32,803 bases of DNA from Pseudomonadales bacterium (GCA_028277965.1 JANQFF010000027.1:1-32803), one strand, 5' to 3'; counted from the first letter of the stretch, positions 1 through 7,023 are shown. Made by a program: numbers and translations. Notes: a model not told the origin generated them from the sequence alone.

Positions 1-392
1 AAGCTGTCGATGCACATGAGCGTCACAACCACGCTGATGGCCTCCACATAGTGTCCCGGTGTGAATGTTTCATCCCATTGCTCATCAAGCCAGGATTTAG
101 TCAGGCGTGACGCATCGGTGGTCAGCCGGTGGACGATGTCTATCACTTTCGGTGACAGATCCGTGCTGGCATTGTGCTCACCTTCAATCGGTGCAAAAGG
201 CGACAGCGCTGCTTTGCGCGCGGCACAGAATTCACAGGTCAGGGCATTGCGGACTTCAGTTGCGATTGCGACACGCTCGACACCGGACCACCAGTTGCCG
301 GGTTTCGACACCTGCTCCCACGCTTCGCGGTATGCGTCCGGGAGGTCCGGGCGAATGGGATAAGGGGAATTGGAGTAAGCAAAAGCCTGCAT
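1..392 (-). CDS. AhpD-like / carboxymuconolactone decarboxylase-family protein (C-terminus cut by window edge)
   Basis: About 130 residues are visible and the 3' end lies beyond base 1. The start is the ATG at 390-392, preceded by a gcgagga Shine-Dalgarno about 6 nt upstream. The key segment is CEFCAARKAALSPF, a CxxC pair in an alpha-helical context, followed by GEHN and later by YVEAISVVVTLMCIDSF. This order matches all-alpha AhpD/CMD-like proteins, which use the CxxC in peroxidase or disulfide chemistry. The histidine three residues after the second Cys in canonical AhpD is not seen, so peroxidase activity is uncertain. It follows the TauE-like gene by 42 nt on the same strand and is probably the last visible gene of the marR-hpaB-tauE operon, perhaps for redox protection. 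Family assignment is fairly good; the precise function is unknown. Confidence 0.6.
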   Translation of the reverse strand, partial: MQAFAYSNSPYPIRPDLPDAYREAWEQVSKPGNWWSGVERVAIATEVRNALTCEFCAARKAALSPFAPIEGEHNASTDLSPKVIDIVHRLTTDASRLTKSWLDEQWDETFTPGHYVEAISVVVTLMCIDS

Positions 393-434
393 GTGATGTC
401 CTCGCCGCTCTCAGGCCGACGATTTTAGACCGAA

Positions 435-1244
435 TCAGGCGAGCGTTGCAGCGGTGTAGAGCATCCGGGCCGAAACGAAAATGAGCAGAATACCGAAGTA
501 GCGTTTCAGCCGGTCAGCCTGAACCCGGTGCGCGAGTTTCACCCCAAAGGGTGCTGCCGCAACGGCAAAAAGCGTGATGATCACAAACGCTGCGAGGTCG
601 ACGTACCCAGTTGTTGTCGAGCCCGCTTCATTCAGGAACGCGTAACTCACAGCCCCTGCAAGCGCGATCGGGACGCCCAGCGCACTCGATGTGGCGGTCG
701 CGTTGTGAACGGGGGTGTTGTAGTAGATCAGGGTGGGAACGATCACATTGCCGCCCGCGATCCCTGCGGTTCCGGCCATGAGGCCACCTGTGAACCCTGT
801 TGCTGCACCTTTTATCCCACCCGGCAGCTCGCCGTGCGGATTCGGCTTCCAGTTGGAAAGCATCACCCAGGCAACAAAGATGAGAAAGAGGCCAATAATC
901 CCCCTCATGACAGCCGCCGGCAGCAACGGTGCGAGGAGGCCGGCGGCGAAGCTGCCCAGGATGAAGAACAGCGCGAGTTTGCGGAAAAGATCCCATCTGA
1001 CCTTGCCCGCACGGTATTGGGTGATCGCGGCTGAGAGGGATGTGAAGACGATACATGCGAGTGAGGTTGCGACGGCAATCACCGTCACCTGCTCGGCAGG
1101 ATGTATCCCGGCAAATTCGAAGAGCAGGATCAGGCAGGGCACGATGACCACTCCTCCACCGATACCCAGGAGCCCGCCCAGAAAACCGCTTGTTAAACCC
1201 GCAAAGATGAAGCCTGCAATCAGAGTGACGCTGAGAGTTTCGAT
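435..1244 (-). CDS. TauE/SafE-family anion (sulfite) exporter, probable ATC start
   Basis: This is a polytopic membrane protein made almost wholly of hydrophobic helices, of a type that exports sulfite, sulfoacetate or other organic anions. The family's two half-repeats are visible: an N-terminal GGLLGIGGGVVIVP and a second TAGIAGGNVIVP. The first ATG/GTG that leaves a long reading frame falls at or inside the first repeat and would delete half of helix 1. Reading upstream in frame gives IETLSVTLIAGFIFAGLTSG, and no ATG, GTG or TTG precedes it before a stop codon. The best-placed start is an ATC at 1242-1244, 5 nt after a CGGAG Shine-Dalgarno and 10 nt after the stop of the monooxygenase gene. 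The product is then 269 aa, a usual length for the family. Translation is probably coupled to the upstream gene. The substrate is unknown; the neighbouring flavin monooxygenase may generate it. Confidence 0.8.
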   Translation of the reverse strand: METLSVTLIAGFIFAGLTSGFLGGLLGIGGGVVIVPCLILLFEFAGIHPAEQVTVIAVATSLACIVFTSLSAAITQYRAGKVRWDLFRKLALFFILGSFAAGLLAPLLPAAVMRGIIGLFLIFVAWVMLSNWKPNPHGELPGGIKGAATGFTGGLMAGTAGIAGGNVIVPTLIYYNTPVHNATATSSALGVPIALAGAVSYAFLNEAGSTTTGYVDLAAFVIITLFAVAAAPFGVKLAHRVQADRLKRYFGILLIFVSARMLYTAATLA

Positions 1245-1254
1245 GTCTGCTCCG

Positions 1255-2709
1255 TTATGCTGACTGCAGTAGGTCTTCCACGCGGCCGATCATCTCATCT
1301 TTGTCGTACAGATCGTAATAGATCGATGCCATGACGTTCTGCGGCCCGAAAAAGAAACGCTCATACAGCACCTGCCGGTTGCCGAACCCGGAGACAGCGA
1401 CATCGTGCGCCAGGCGGAACAATGCCACCCGGTCCCGGCTCTCCATGTTCGTGAGCTGGAAATACCGCTCTACATCAGCAGCGATGTCGTTGCCGAAATC
1501 AGCTTCACAAGGCGTTGCCATCAGCGAACTTGAACCGAGCATGTGTATCGCTTCGATGAGCTTCGGATAGAGTTTTGGAAAAAGGTTCCGTGAGGTATCC
1601 AGAGGCCGCCTCTGAGGCATCCACACGCCCCACTGGTCCTCTTCAGCGTTGGCTTCAGCGCTGAAAAGCAGCGCGCGGACTATTTCTGCGGTCCACATCG
1701 CTTCCGCGATCTGGCCTTTCACGTTGATGTCGTTATCTTTGCCGGATGCGTGGGCCATTGCGCAGAGAAGCCCCACAATAAACTCGGTTTTTGCGAGTTT
1801 GCCGCAGGCAACCTGATGCATCATATGCACAACGGCGTTTGTCTCAGCGAACGCCCGATTGCAGAGGAGTGGGTCTTTGTACATGAACACCCGCTCCCAC
1901 GGAACGAGGACATTGTCGAAGATGACCACAGCGTCCATTTCCTCGAACCTGGATGCTAGTGGGGCGTCAAACGTTGATTTGCCTTCGTCGTACGTATCCC
2001 GGCAGATGAGCCGTAAACCTGACGTCGCGATAGGAATCGTGAATGCGAATGCGTAGGGGGTGTTTTCCTCTGATGCCCGCAACAGTGTCGATGGGAAAAC
2101 CTCAATTTCATTGGCATGTGGCCCAAGTGTAGCCAGCAAACGTGCGCCGTTGACAACGATGCCATCCGGCTTTTCATCAACTACACGCAGAGCAACCTCG
2201 GGGCTCGAAAGGCCCTCTTTGGCGAGTTGAGCATTGAACTGCGGATTGACCAGGGTGTGTGTCAGAACGTAATCGTTTGCTCGTGCTTCTTCGTAGTAGC
2301 TCCGCATGTTTTCCGCAAAATCAGCGGGACTGTCCGCCGAGTGATTTTCGTTCAGAAATCCTGCAGCTCCGGAAAAAGCCATCACCGAAGCGTTTTTGTA
2401 GTCTGGCGTCCGTCCGAACATGCCGTTCGACCACTTCGCCCATTCGTAGTAAGCGGCGCCTCGCTTGCGTACGTCGTCAGCCGATTTTGGAATCAGGAAC
2501 GAGGTCGAGAAGCGTTCGCCGTTTTCCTCGTATGTCAGGGAGTCAAGGTGTTGTGAATTCTGCTGCCGGTCCAGGAATTCAGCGAGCGTCAGGGCACCAC
2601 GATTGAGCCCGGGTTCGGTAGTAACGTCTTCAACCTTGTTACCCTGCATCCAGACTGATCTGTTGTCCCTGATGGAGTCTAGGTATTCTTCGCCAGTTTT
2701 GATTCCCAT
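1255..2709 (-). CDS. HpaB-type FADH2-dependent monooxygenase (4-hydroxyphenylacetate 3-hydroxylase family)
   Basis: The 484-aa protein starts MGIKTGEEYLDSIRDNRS and has DVTTEPGLNRGALTLAEF soon after, the N-terminal signature of the HpaB/PvcC family (E. coli HpaB is 520 aa). The fold is acyl-CoA-dehydrogenase-like: an N-terminal helical part, a central beta domain around FDNVLVPWERVFMYKD, and a C-terminal helical bundle containing GDRVALF-like flavin-contact sequence (here SRDRVALFRLAHD). Such enzymes ortho-hydroxylate phenols using reduced flavin from a separate reductase (HpaC); none is encoded in the window. Some relatives are 4-hydroxybutyryl-CoA dehydratases, but those carry Fe-S cysteines that I do not see. 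The chosen ATG has a ggagaaa Shine-Dalgarno and lies inside the end of marR (31-nt overlap), so an earlier in-frame ATG at 2760 is less likely. The substrate is probably an aromatic compound sensed by the upstream regulator. Confidence 0.85.
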   Translation of the reverse strand: MGIKTGEEYLDSIRDNRSVWMQGNKVEDVTTEPGLNRGALTLAEFLDRQQNSQHLDSLTYEENGERFSTSFLIPKSADDVRKRGAAYYEWAKWSNGMFGRTPDYKNASVMAFSGAAGFLNENHSADSPADFAENMRSYYEEARANDYVLTHTLVNPQFNAQLAKEGLSSPEVALRVVDEKPDGIVVNGARLLATLGPHANEIEVFPSTLLRASEENTPYAFAFTIPIATSGLRLICRDTYDEGKSTFDAPLASRFEEMDAVVIFDNVLVPWERVFMYKDPLLCNRAFAETNAVVHMMHQVACGKLAKTEFIVGLLCAMAHASGKDNDINVKGQIAEAMWTAEIVRALLFSAEANAEEDQWGVWMPQRRPLDTSRNLFPKLYPKLIEAIHMLGSSSLMATPCEADFGNDIAADVERYFQLTNMESRDRVALFRLAHDVAVSGFGNRQVLYERFFFGPQNVMASIYYDLYDKDEMIGRVEDLLQSA

Positions 2710-3134
2710 GTCGTTTTCTCCAGTTGCAGTTTTGTCAGGAGTCTGTGAAGCGTCTGCCATTCCCGTTCAGTGAGCCTTGCATCGATGGTGCTATATACCT
2801 CTTCGACTTCGGGCATGACTTTCTCTTCCAGTGAACGTCCTTTCGCTGTCAGGCAGATGTGAACCACGCGCCGGTCTTTTGACGATCGTTTCCGGGTTAC
2901 GAGCCCGTCGCGTTCCAACCTGTCGATGATCCCGACCAGGCTCGGTGATGGAAGCAGAGTGGTCTCGGCCAGAGCCAGGAGTGGCTGCTCGTCCGTGTCC
3001 CAGAGTGTTCTCAGGATTCTCCACTGTTGTTCGGTCAGTCCGAATTTGGCGAAGATCTTTCGAAACCGGGGCAGAACCGCATCCAGCGAGCGGTACAGCA
3101 TCATTGGCAGAGATTGAGCGAATATATGTTTCAC
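2679..3134 (-). CDS. MarR-family regulator, HpaR-like
   Basis: The 151-aa protein is a winged-helix MarR dimer type. After an N-terminal dimerisation helix comes LTEQQWRILRTLW, nearly identical to the LTEQQWRI segment of HpaR, the homoprotocatechuate operon repressor. The recognition helix follows at SPSLVGIIDRLERDGLV, then the wing RKRSSKDRRVVHICLT with the conserved D-R-R. The start is GTG at 3132-3134, as no ATG fits; a perfect 21-bp palindrome overlaps this start codon. The gene is the first of the minus-strand operon and its 3' end overlaps the monooxygenase start. By family precedent it represses its own operon until an aromatic ligand binds. The family call is firm; identity with HpaR function is inference. 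Confidence 0.9.
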   Translation of the reverse strand: MKHIFAQSLPMMLYRSLDAVLPRFRKIFAKFGLTEQQWRILRTLWDTDEQPLLALAETTLLPSPSLVGIIDRLERDGLVTRKRSSKDRRVVHICLTAKGRSLEEKVMPEVEEVYSTIDARLTEREWQTLHRLLTKLQLEKTTWESKLAKNT

Positions 3135-3153
3135 ATATTAATTATTAATATGT
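3133..3153. promoter_or_regulatory. 21-bp palindromic operator, probable MarR/HpaR-like binding site
   Basis: Two 10-nt arms, ACATATTAAT and ATTAATATGT, are exact reverse complements around one central base. The palindrome covers the GTG start codon of marR and the predicted -10 region, so a bound dimer would block both polymerase and ribosome access. AT-rich palindromes of about this size are usual MarR operators. This is likely the autoregulatory site. Confidence 0.7.
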
Positions 3154-3170
3154 TAACTAACTAATGTCAA
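3142..3170 (-). promoter_or_regulatory. Predicted sigma-70 promoter of the marR-hpaB-tauE operon
   Basis: On the minus strand a consensus TTGACA lies at 3165-3170, followed after 17 nt by TAATAA at 3142-3147. The -35 is perfect and the -10 is weak. The -10 sits inside the palindromic operator, as expected for a repressed promoter. The leader would be very short, since the start codon is about 8 nt beyond the -10. Confidence 0.45.
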
Positions 3171-3184
3171 CACTCCATCTACTG

Positions 3185-3273
3185 TGTAGGAGCGGCTTCA
3201 GCCGATTAGTGCTTATGTAGGAGCGGCTTCAGCCGCGATTGGTAGTTATGTAGGAGCGGTTTTAGCCGCGATT
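3185..3273 (+). repeat. Three REP copies in direct tandem
   Basis: Three copies of TGTAGGAGCGGCTT(C/T)AGCC(GC)GATT begin at 3185, 3216 and 3249, all in the same orientation. The short spacers end in TTA before the next copy. The first lacks one GC of the tail and the third has GGTTTT in the stem. Elsewhere in the window the same repeat occurs as inverted pairs, so this arrangement is exceptional. Confidence 0.85.
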
Positions 3274-3300
3274 GGTGCTGGAGAGATTTTTCAGATCGGA

Positions 3301-3343
3301 AAATAAAAAGGGCCGGTAAGTAACTCCCGTTACAACCGGCCCT
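3301..3343 (-). terminator. Intrinsic terminator on the minus strand
   Basis: A long hairpin has outer arms AGGGCCGGT (3309-3317) and ACCGGCCCT (3335-3343) and inner arms GTAAC and GTTAC around a TCCC loop. Read on the minus strand, the stem is followed at once by TTTTTATTTT. It ends the small transcription unit that begins near 3434; the plus strand has no T-tract after it. Confidence 0.8.
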
Positions 3344-3365
3344 CCTTTGCTCGTTGTAGGACCAA

Positions 3366-3404
3366 CTACGTGAGCTGACCCTCGAAACTAGCAATTGATA
3401 TCAC
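3366..3404 (-). CDS. Putative 12-codon peptide (leader peptide or sRNA-borne ORF)
   Basis: GTG starts a 12-codon frame reading VISIASFEGQLT and ending in TAG. It is preceded at the ideal distance by TAAGGAGGTGATC, which is complementary over 13 nt to the 3' end of 16S rRNA and is far stronger than any other Shine-Dalgarno in this window. A sigma-70-like promoter lies upstream and an intrinsic terminator starts about 20 nt downstream, giving a transcript of roughly 130 nt. I do not recognise the peptide. It has no run of one amino acid typical of biosynthetic attenuators. It could be a leader peptide, a peptide gene, or a ribosome-loading element of a small RNA. Confidence 0.4.
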   Translation of the reverse strand: MISIASFEGQLT

Positions 3405-3440
3405 TGATCACCTCCTTATATTTTGCCCGACATGGTGCGG

Positions 3441-3468
3441 ATTATGTCCAGCCCGAAGTGGTTTGCAA
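3441..3468 (-). promoter_or_regulatory. Predicted promoter of the small minus-strand unit
   Basis: TTGCAA at 3463-3468 and CATAAT at 3441-3446 (read on the minus strand) are separated by 16 nt. Transcription would start near 3434, about 16 nt before the strong Shine-Dalgarno of the 12-codon ORF. TTGCAA is its own reverse complement and could also serve as a -35 in the opposite direction. Confidence 0.45.
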
Positions 3469-3491
3469 GCACTTTTCTTGTTGCCTATGGT
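3463..3491 (+). promoter_or_regulatory. Predicted promoter of the SDR-amidohydrolase operon
   Basis: The self-complementary TTGCAA (3463-3468) is followed after 17 nt by TATGGT (3486-3491). This would give a leader of about 22 nt before the SDR start. Both boxes match the consensus at 4 of 6 positions. It shares its -35 with the divergent small unit. Confidence 0.35.
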
Positions 3492-3519
3492 GGGCAGCAA
3501 ACAACGTTGGGGGAAGTCG

Positions 3520-4290
3520 ATGCAACTGGAAGGTCGTGTGGCCGCAATTACCGGCGGAACAGCCGGTATTGGACTGGGAATAGCTGAAGCGTACATCAGC
3601 GAAGGCGCACGAGTTGCAGTCATGGCGCGTAATCCGGACAAGGGCCGTGCGGTAGCCGAGAGGCTGGGTGACGCCTGCGTTTTCATTCCCGGAGATGCGA
3701 TGGTCCAGGCTGATATAGAGGGTTTTGTGGATCAGACCAGGGCAGAACTGGGCGGGCTGGATATCCTCGTCAACAACGCTGGTGGGGCGGGTGACCTGCA
3801 GCCCCTGGCAGAGCTTTCTGATGAGACGTTCGATGAGTGTATGAAGTGGAACGTCTACTCGACATTCTGGGCGACTCGACGCGTGTTGCCTGCGATGGTC
3901 GAAGCGGGCTGGGGGAGGGTGATCAACATCTCTTCGACCGAAGGTAAAATCGGAAAACCCGTTTTTACTGCCTATTCGACGGCCAAACACGCAATCAACG
4001 GAATGACGAAGGCGGCGGCTCAGGAGGTAGGGGCATCGGGAGTCACCATCAATTCGATCTGTCCAGGGTTGGTAGTCACCGACATTGTCAAGGACAACGG
4101 ACCTGCTACAGCAGAAGCCATGGGTATCACGTTTGATGAGATGATCGCGATGTTTGCCCAGGAGTCAGCGATCAAACGGCCGAATACCGTTGAAGAAGTG
4201 GCCGCTATGGCGGTGTTGCTGGCATCTGAAGCGGGTGGTGGCATCACTGGTGCTGCGCTCAGCGTGGACGGTGGGACAGCGCCTTACTAG
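3520..4290 (+). CDS. SDR-family NAD(P)-dependent oxidoreductase
   Basis: The 256-aa classical short-chain dehydrogenase has the nucleotide-binding motif TGGTAGIG (residues 11-18), NNAG (85-88), catalytic Ser138/139, and Tyr152 with Lys156 in AYSTAK. The C-terminus shows the usual PGLVVTDI and SVDGG segments, typical of FabG/3-hydroxyacyl or sugar-alcohol dehydrogenase relatives. The ATG was chosen because a GTTGGGGGAAG Shine-Dalgarno precedes it; a longer frame from 3463 has no such site and adds residues foreign to the family. It precedes the amidohydrolase by 32 nt and is presumably cotranscribed with it. The substrate cannot be told from the sequence. Confidence 0.9.
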   Translation: MQLEGRVAAITGGTAGIGLGIAEAYISEGARVAVMARNPDKGRAVAERLGDACVFIPGDAMVQADIEGFVDQTRAELGGLDILVNNAGGAGDLQPLAELSDETFDECMKWNVYSTFWATRRVLPAMVEAGWGRVINISSTEGKIGKPVFTAYSTAKHAINGMTKAAAQEVGASGVTINSICPGLVVTDIVKDNGPATAEAMGITFDEMIAMFAQESAIKRPNTVEEVAAMAVLLASEAGGGITGAALSVDGGTAPY

Positions 4291-4322
4291 ATCTGTTAAC
4301 CTGCAATCGGGAGGGGAAAGAC

Positions 4323-6035
4323 ATGCTGGATTTACTGATAACGAACGCGCAAATCATCGACGGCACCGGGGCACCCGCGTACACCGGGTCGGTCGGGATC
4401 AAAGACGGCAGGATTGCCGCGCTTGGGCAGGTAGATGAAGACGCGACCGATACCCTGGATGCCGAAGGCCGGGTCGTCTGTCCCGGGTTCATTGACGTTC
4501 ACACTCACTACGATGCTCAGGTTTTCTGGGACGGCACACTGAGCCCGTCCTGTTATCACGGGGTCACGACGGTGTTTGGCGGGTTCTGCGGTTTTTCGAT
4601 TGCGCCGCTGACAGAAGAGGCGGCGCCGTATCTCCTGAACATGCTTGCCCGGGTGGAGGGTATGCCCGTGTCGAGCCTTACGGAAGGTGTGCCCTGGGAT
4701 TGGCAGAGTTTTGGTGAATACCTCGGCAAACTCGACGGGAACCTTGGGGTCAACGCCGGTTTCATGGCAGGGCACAGCGCCATACGCCGGGTGGTGATGG
4801 GTGAAAGGGCAGTTGGTGAGGAAGCGACACCTGAAGAACTCGAAGCCATGAAAGCGTTGCTTGGAAAGTCGCTTGAAGAAGGGGCTGTCGGGTTTTCTTC
4901 GACCATATCCGTCACCCACAACGATGCTGATGGGCAGCCGGTGCCGTCCCGGCACGCAAGTCGTGAGGAACTGGTGGAACTTGCGGGTGTATGTAGTGAA
5001 CATGAGGGAACGTCACTGGAGTTTCTTCCCGGGGTCGGTCATTTTTCACCGGAAATCAAAGAGTTAATGTCGGATCTTTCAGTAGCGGCTCAACGCCCGC
5101 TCAACTGGAACGTCCTGGGTGCAGGTGAAGAATCTTTAATGGAGAATCAGCTCTCCGCCACGGATGTTGCCCGTGCAAAAGGTGGGGAAGTGCTGGCGCT
5201 GACCGTACCGCAGCCGATCACACTGCGGATTAACCTGTATGGCGGGTTTGTATTCGACGCGATGGAAGGCTGGGCGGATCTTTTCCAGGTTTCGGTTGAG
5301 GAGCGCATGGAAATTCTGAGAGATCCCGAAAAACGCGCGTCTCTCGACGAAAGTGCCCGCTCGCGGGGTCCAATGCGCAACCTTGCGCAATGGGACCAGC
5401 TCACGGTTCATGCGGTATTTGATGAAGACAACAAGTGCTTCGAAGGCCGGACGATTGGAGACATAGCGGAAGATCAGGGTAAGTCCCCGTTTGACGCCAT
5501 GATCGATCTGGCGTTGAGCGAAGGCCTGCGGACGTCTTTCATGCCACCAGCGATTGGGGGCGAAGAGCATCTCTGGGAGATGCGTGGAAAACTCTGGGCC
5601 GACGACCGCACGCTGATCGGCGCCTCGGATGCCGGTGCTCACCTCGACATGATCGACACGTTTGCTTTCTCCACCCAGGTGCTTGGCAATGGTGTGCGTA
5701 ACTACGGGGTCATCAGCATCGAGCAGGCGATTCACCAGATGACCCAGGTGGCGGCTGATGCGTTTGGTCTCAAAGAACGAGGTCTCCTGAAAGAAGGCTT
5801 CCTGGCGGACGTTGTTGTCCTCGACCCCGGCACGGTTGGTTCAGGACCGGTCTACATGAAGTCGGATTTGCCCTGTGATGAGCCTCGCGTTTACGCAGAT
5901 GCGTTTGGCATCGATCACGTCTTCGTAAACGGGGTGCAGACCATCAAAGATGGCGAACACACCCGGGCTCTGCCCGGTAAAGTCATCCGGTCCGGTGAAG
6001 ATACACGCACCCCCGACATGGTCCGCACCTACTAG
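4323..6035 (+). CDS. N-acyl-D-amino-acid deacylase-like amidohydrolase
   Basis: The 570-aa protein belongs to the D-aminoacylase branch of the amidohydrolase superfamily, cytosolic zinc enzymes with a TIM barrel flanked by a beta-sandwich. The N-terminal sandwich strand LLITNAQIIDGTGAP leads to the metal motif GFIDVHTHYD (His60, His62). The subfamily segment FCGFSIAPL follows, with Cys89 where D-aminoacylase has its metal-bridging cysteine. The late aspartate motif IGASDAGAHLD is near residue 440. The His ligands of the middle region are not obvious by eye, so the substrate may not be an N-acyl-D-amino acid. A GGGAGGGG Shine-Dalgarno precedes the ATG. It forms an operon with the SDR; an inverted REP pair follows immediately and separates it from the convergent LLM gene. 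Confidence 0.8.
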   Translation: MLDLLITNAQIIDGTGAPAYTGSVGIKDGRIAALGQVDEDATDTLDAEGRVVCPGFIDVHTHYDAQVFWDGTLSPSCYHGVTTVFGGFCGFSIAPLTEEAAPYLLNMLARVEGMPVSSLTEGVPWDWQSFGEYLGKLDGNLGVNAGFMAGHSAIRRVVMGERAVGEEATPEELEAMKALLGKSLEEGAVGFSSTISVTHNDADGQPVPSRHASREELVELAGVCSEHEGTSLEFLPGVGHFSPEIKELMSDLSVAAQRPLNWNVLGAGEESLMENQLSATDVARAKGGEVLALTVPQPITLRINLYGGFVFDAMEGWADLFQVSVEERMEILRDPEKRASLDESARSRGPMRNLAQWDQLTVHAVFDEDNKCFEGRTIGDIAEDQGKSPFDAMIDLALSEGLRTSFMPPAIGGEEHLWEMRGKLWADDRTLIGASDAGAHLDMIDTFAFSTQVLGNGVRNYGVISIEQAIHQMTQVAADAFGLKERGLLKEGFLADVVVLDPGTVGSGPVYMKSDLPCDEPRVYADAFGIDHVFVNGVQTIKDGEHTRALPGKVIRSGEDTRTPDMVRTY

Positions 6036-6037
6036 GA

Positions 6038-6105
6038 AATCGCGGCTAAAGCCGCTCCTACATAGCGATCTTGCTACCTCTGTAGGAGCGGCTTTAGCCG
6101 CGATA
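6038..6105. repeat. REPIN (inverted REP pair) between convergent genes
   Basis: Left arm AATCGCGGCTAAAGCCGCTC runs to CTACA and right arm TGTAGGAGCGGCTTTAGCCG runs to CGAT. The spacer carries AGCGATCTTGCTACCTC. The GTAG heads face inward. The pair lies between two converging stop codons and may act as a bidirectional transcript end or mRNA stabiliser. Confidence 0.9.
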
Positions 6106-6108
6106 GAA

Positions 6109-6975
6109 TCAGATCAATGCTCGAGCTTTTTCGGCAATCTCCGCCATTCGGTCGAGTTCGCGCAGGATTTCGTCAGCCTCTTCACTCCAGATGGTGAGGC
6201 ACGCGTGCTCAACGCCCTCGCTGGCCAGATTAGCGAGGTCTTCGGGTTTCTCGCTGGCGCCACACACGGCCACCTGGATTGAGGCAGGATCTCGGCCATA
6301 CTTTTTAAAGGCTTCTTCGATGGGCTCAATACGGCCTTTCATGGACCCGCGTGCGCTGATAGGCATCCACCCGTCCGCGTAGCGTCCGATTGCGTCGTAG
6401 GTTCTGGGCCCCATCCCCCCAATCAGGATGGGCGGTCCGCCTGATTGTTTTGGTTTAGGCCAGGCCCAGGACGGTTCGAGGTTCAGCTGCTCACCTGAGA
6501 ATGCAGCTTCGTCATCCGACCAGAGTGCCCGCATGATTGCGACACACTCTTCCGTGCGGTCCCGACGTTCGGTGAATTTCACTCCGTGAGTTTCGCCCTG
6601 CTCGACGTTCCAGCCAAAGCCTATCCCAAGGACCACCCGGCCGTTGGTGAGGTGATCCAGGGTTGCAATCTGCTTTGCCAGCCAAACCGGGTCGTGCTGG
6701 GGTAACAACGTCACCGAGGTGCCGAGGATGAGGTTCTCAGTGACTGCACCGGCCATGGAAAGGGACACAATCTGATCGTAAAGATGGCTGTAGTAGTCGG
6801 GCAGGGGATCGTTTTCCCCGGGGCGACTGCCGGGCCAGACGCTGCGCCTGGATGTGGGTATATGGCTGTGTTCAGGCAGGAACAGGCTTTCGAGCCGCCG
6901 GTCCTCCACCGCCCGTGCGAGATCGGCCGGGTGTAATCCCCGGTCGGTATCAAACATTGAAATGCCGATTTTCAT
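6109..6975 (-). CDS. LLM-class flavin/F420-dependent oxidoreductase
   Basis: The 288-aa luciferase-like monooxygenase has a TIM-barrel fold. Visible landmarks are MKIGISMFDTDRG at the N-terminus, FLPEHSHIP (33-40), LGTSVTLLPQHDP (84-96) and GRVVLGIGFGWN (112-123), and a C-terminal GGMGPRTYDAIGRYADGW. This pattern fits the LLM subgroup often annotated as F420-dependent (TIGR03619-like), although gammaproteobacteria commonly use FMN. The chosen ATG gives the canonical strand-1 start; the longer open frame upstream crosses the divergent mutase promoter and is discarded. It is divergent from methylmalonyl-CoA mutase and convergent with the amidohydrolase. The substrate is unknown. Confidence 0.85.
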   Translation of the reverse strand: MKIGISMFDTDRGLHPADLARAVEDRRLESLFLPEHSHIPTSRRSVWPGSRPGENDPLPDYYSHLYDQIVSLSMAGAVTENLILGTSVTLLPQHDPVWLAKQIATLDHLTNGRVVLGIGFGWNVEQGETHGVKFTERRDRTEECVAIMRALWSDDEAAFSGEQLNLEPSWAWPKPKQSGGPPILIGGMGPRTYDAIGRYADGWMPISARGSMKGRIEPIEEAFKKYGRDPASIQVAVCGASEKPEDLANLASEGVEHACLTIWSEEADEILRELDRMAEIAEKARALI

Positions 6976-7023
6976 GATCGGGTACAATACAGGGTTTCTG
7001 CTTAGAACCGACAGAGGGAAGTT

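Noticed and set aside
3185-3273. Short regularly spaced repeats resembling a CRISPR array
   Set aside because: Spacers are only about 8-9 nt and related to each other, and the unit is the same REP found as inverted pairs elsewhere; no cas genes.
3206-3394. 62-aa minus-strand frame starting at a TTG
   Set aside because: The TTG is 16 nt from the strong Shine-Dalgarno, too far, and the frame runs through the terminator and REP copies (repeated SRLKPLLH-type translation).
3405-3420. Plus-strand GATCACCTCCTTA as a 16S rRNA 3'-end fragment
   Set aside because: Nothing upstream resembles 16S rRNA; the reading as a Shine-Dalgarno on the minus strand with a start codon, promoter and terminator explains it better.
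4332-5003. 223-aa minus-strand frame
   Set aside because: Antisense shadow of the amidohydrolase; no family signature.
6983-6988. TACAAT as promoter of methylmalonyl-CoA mutase
   Set aside because: No -35 at 16-18 nt (nearest TTGAAA is 20 nt away), so it is mentioned only in the gene entry.
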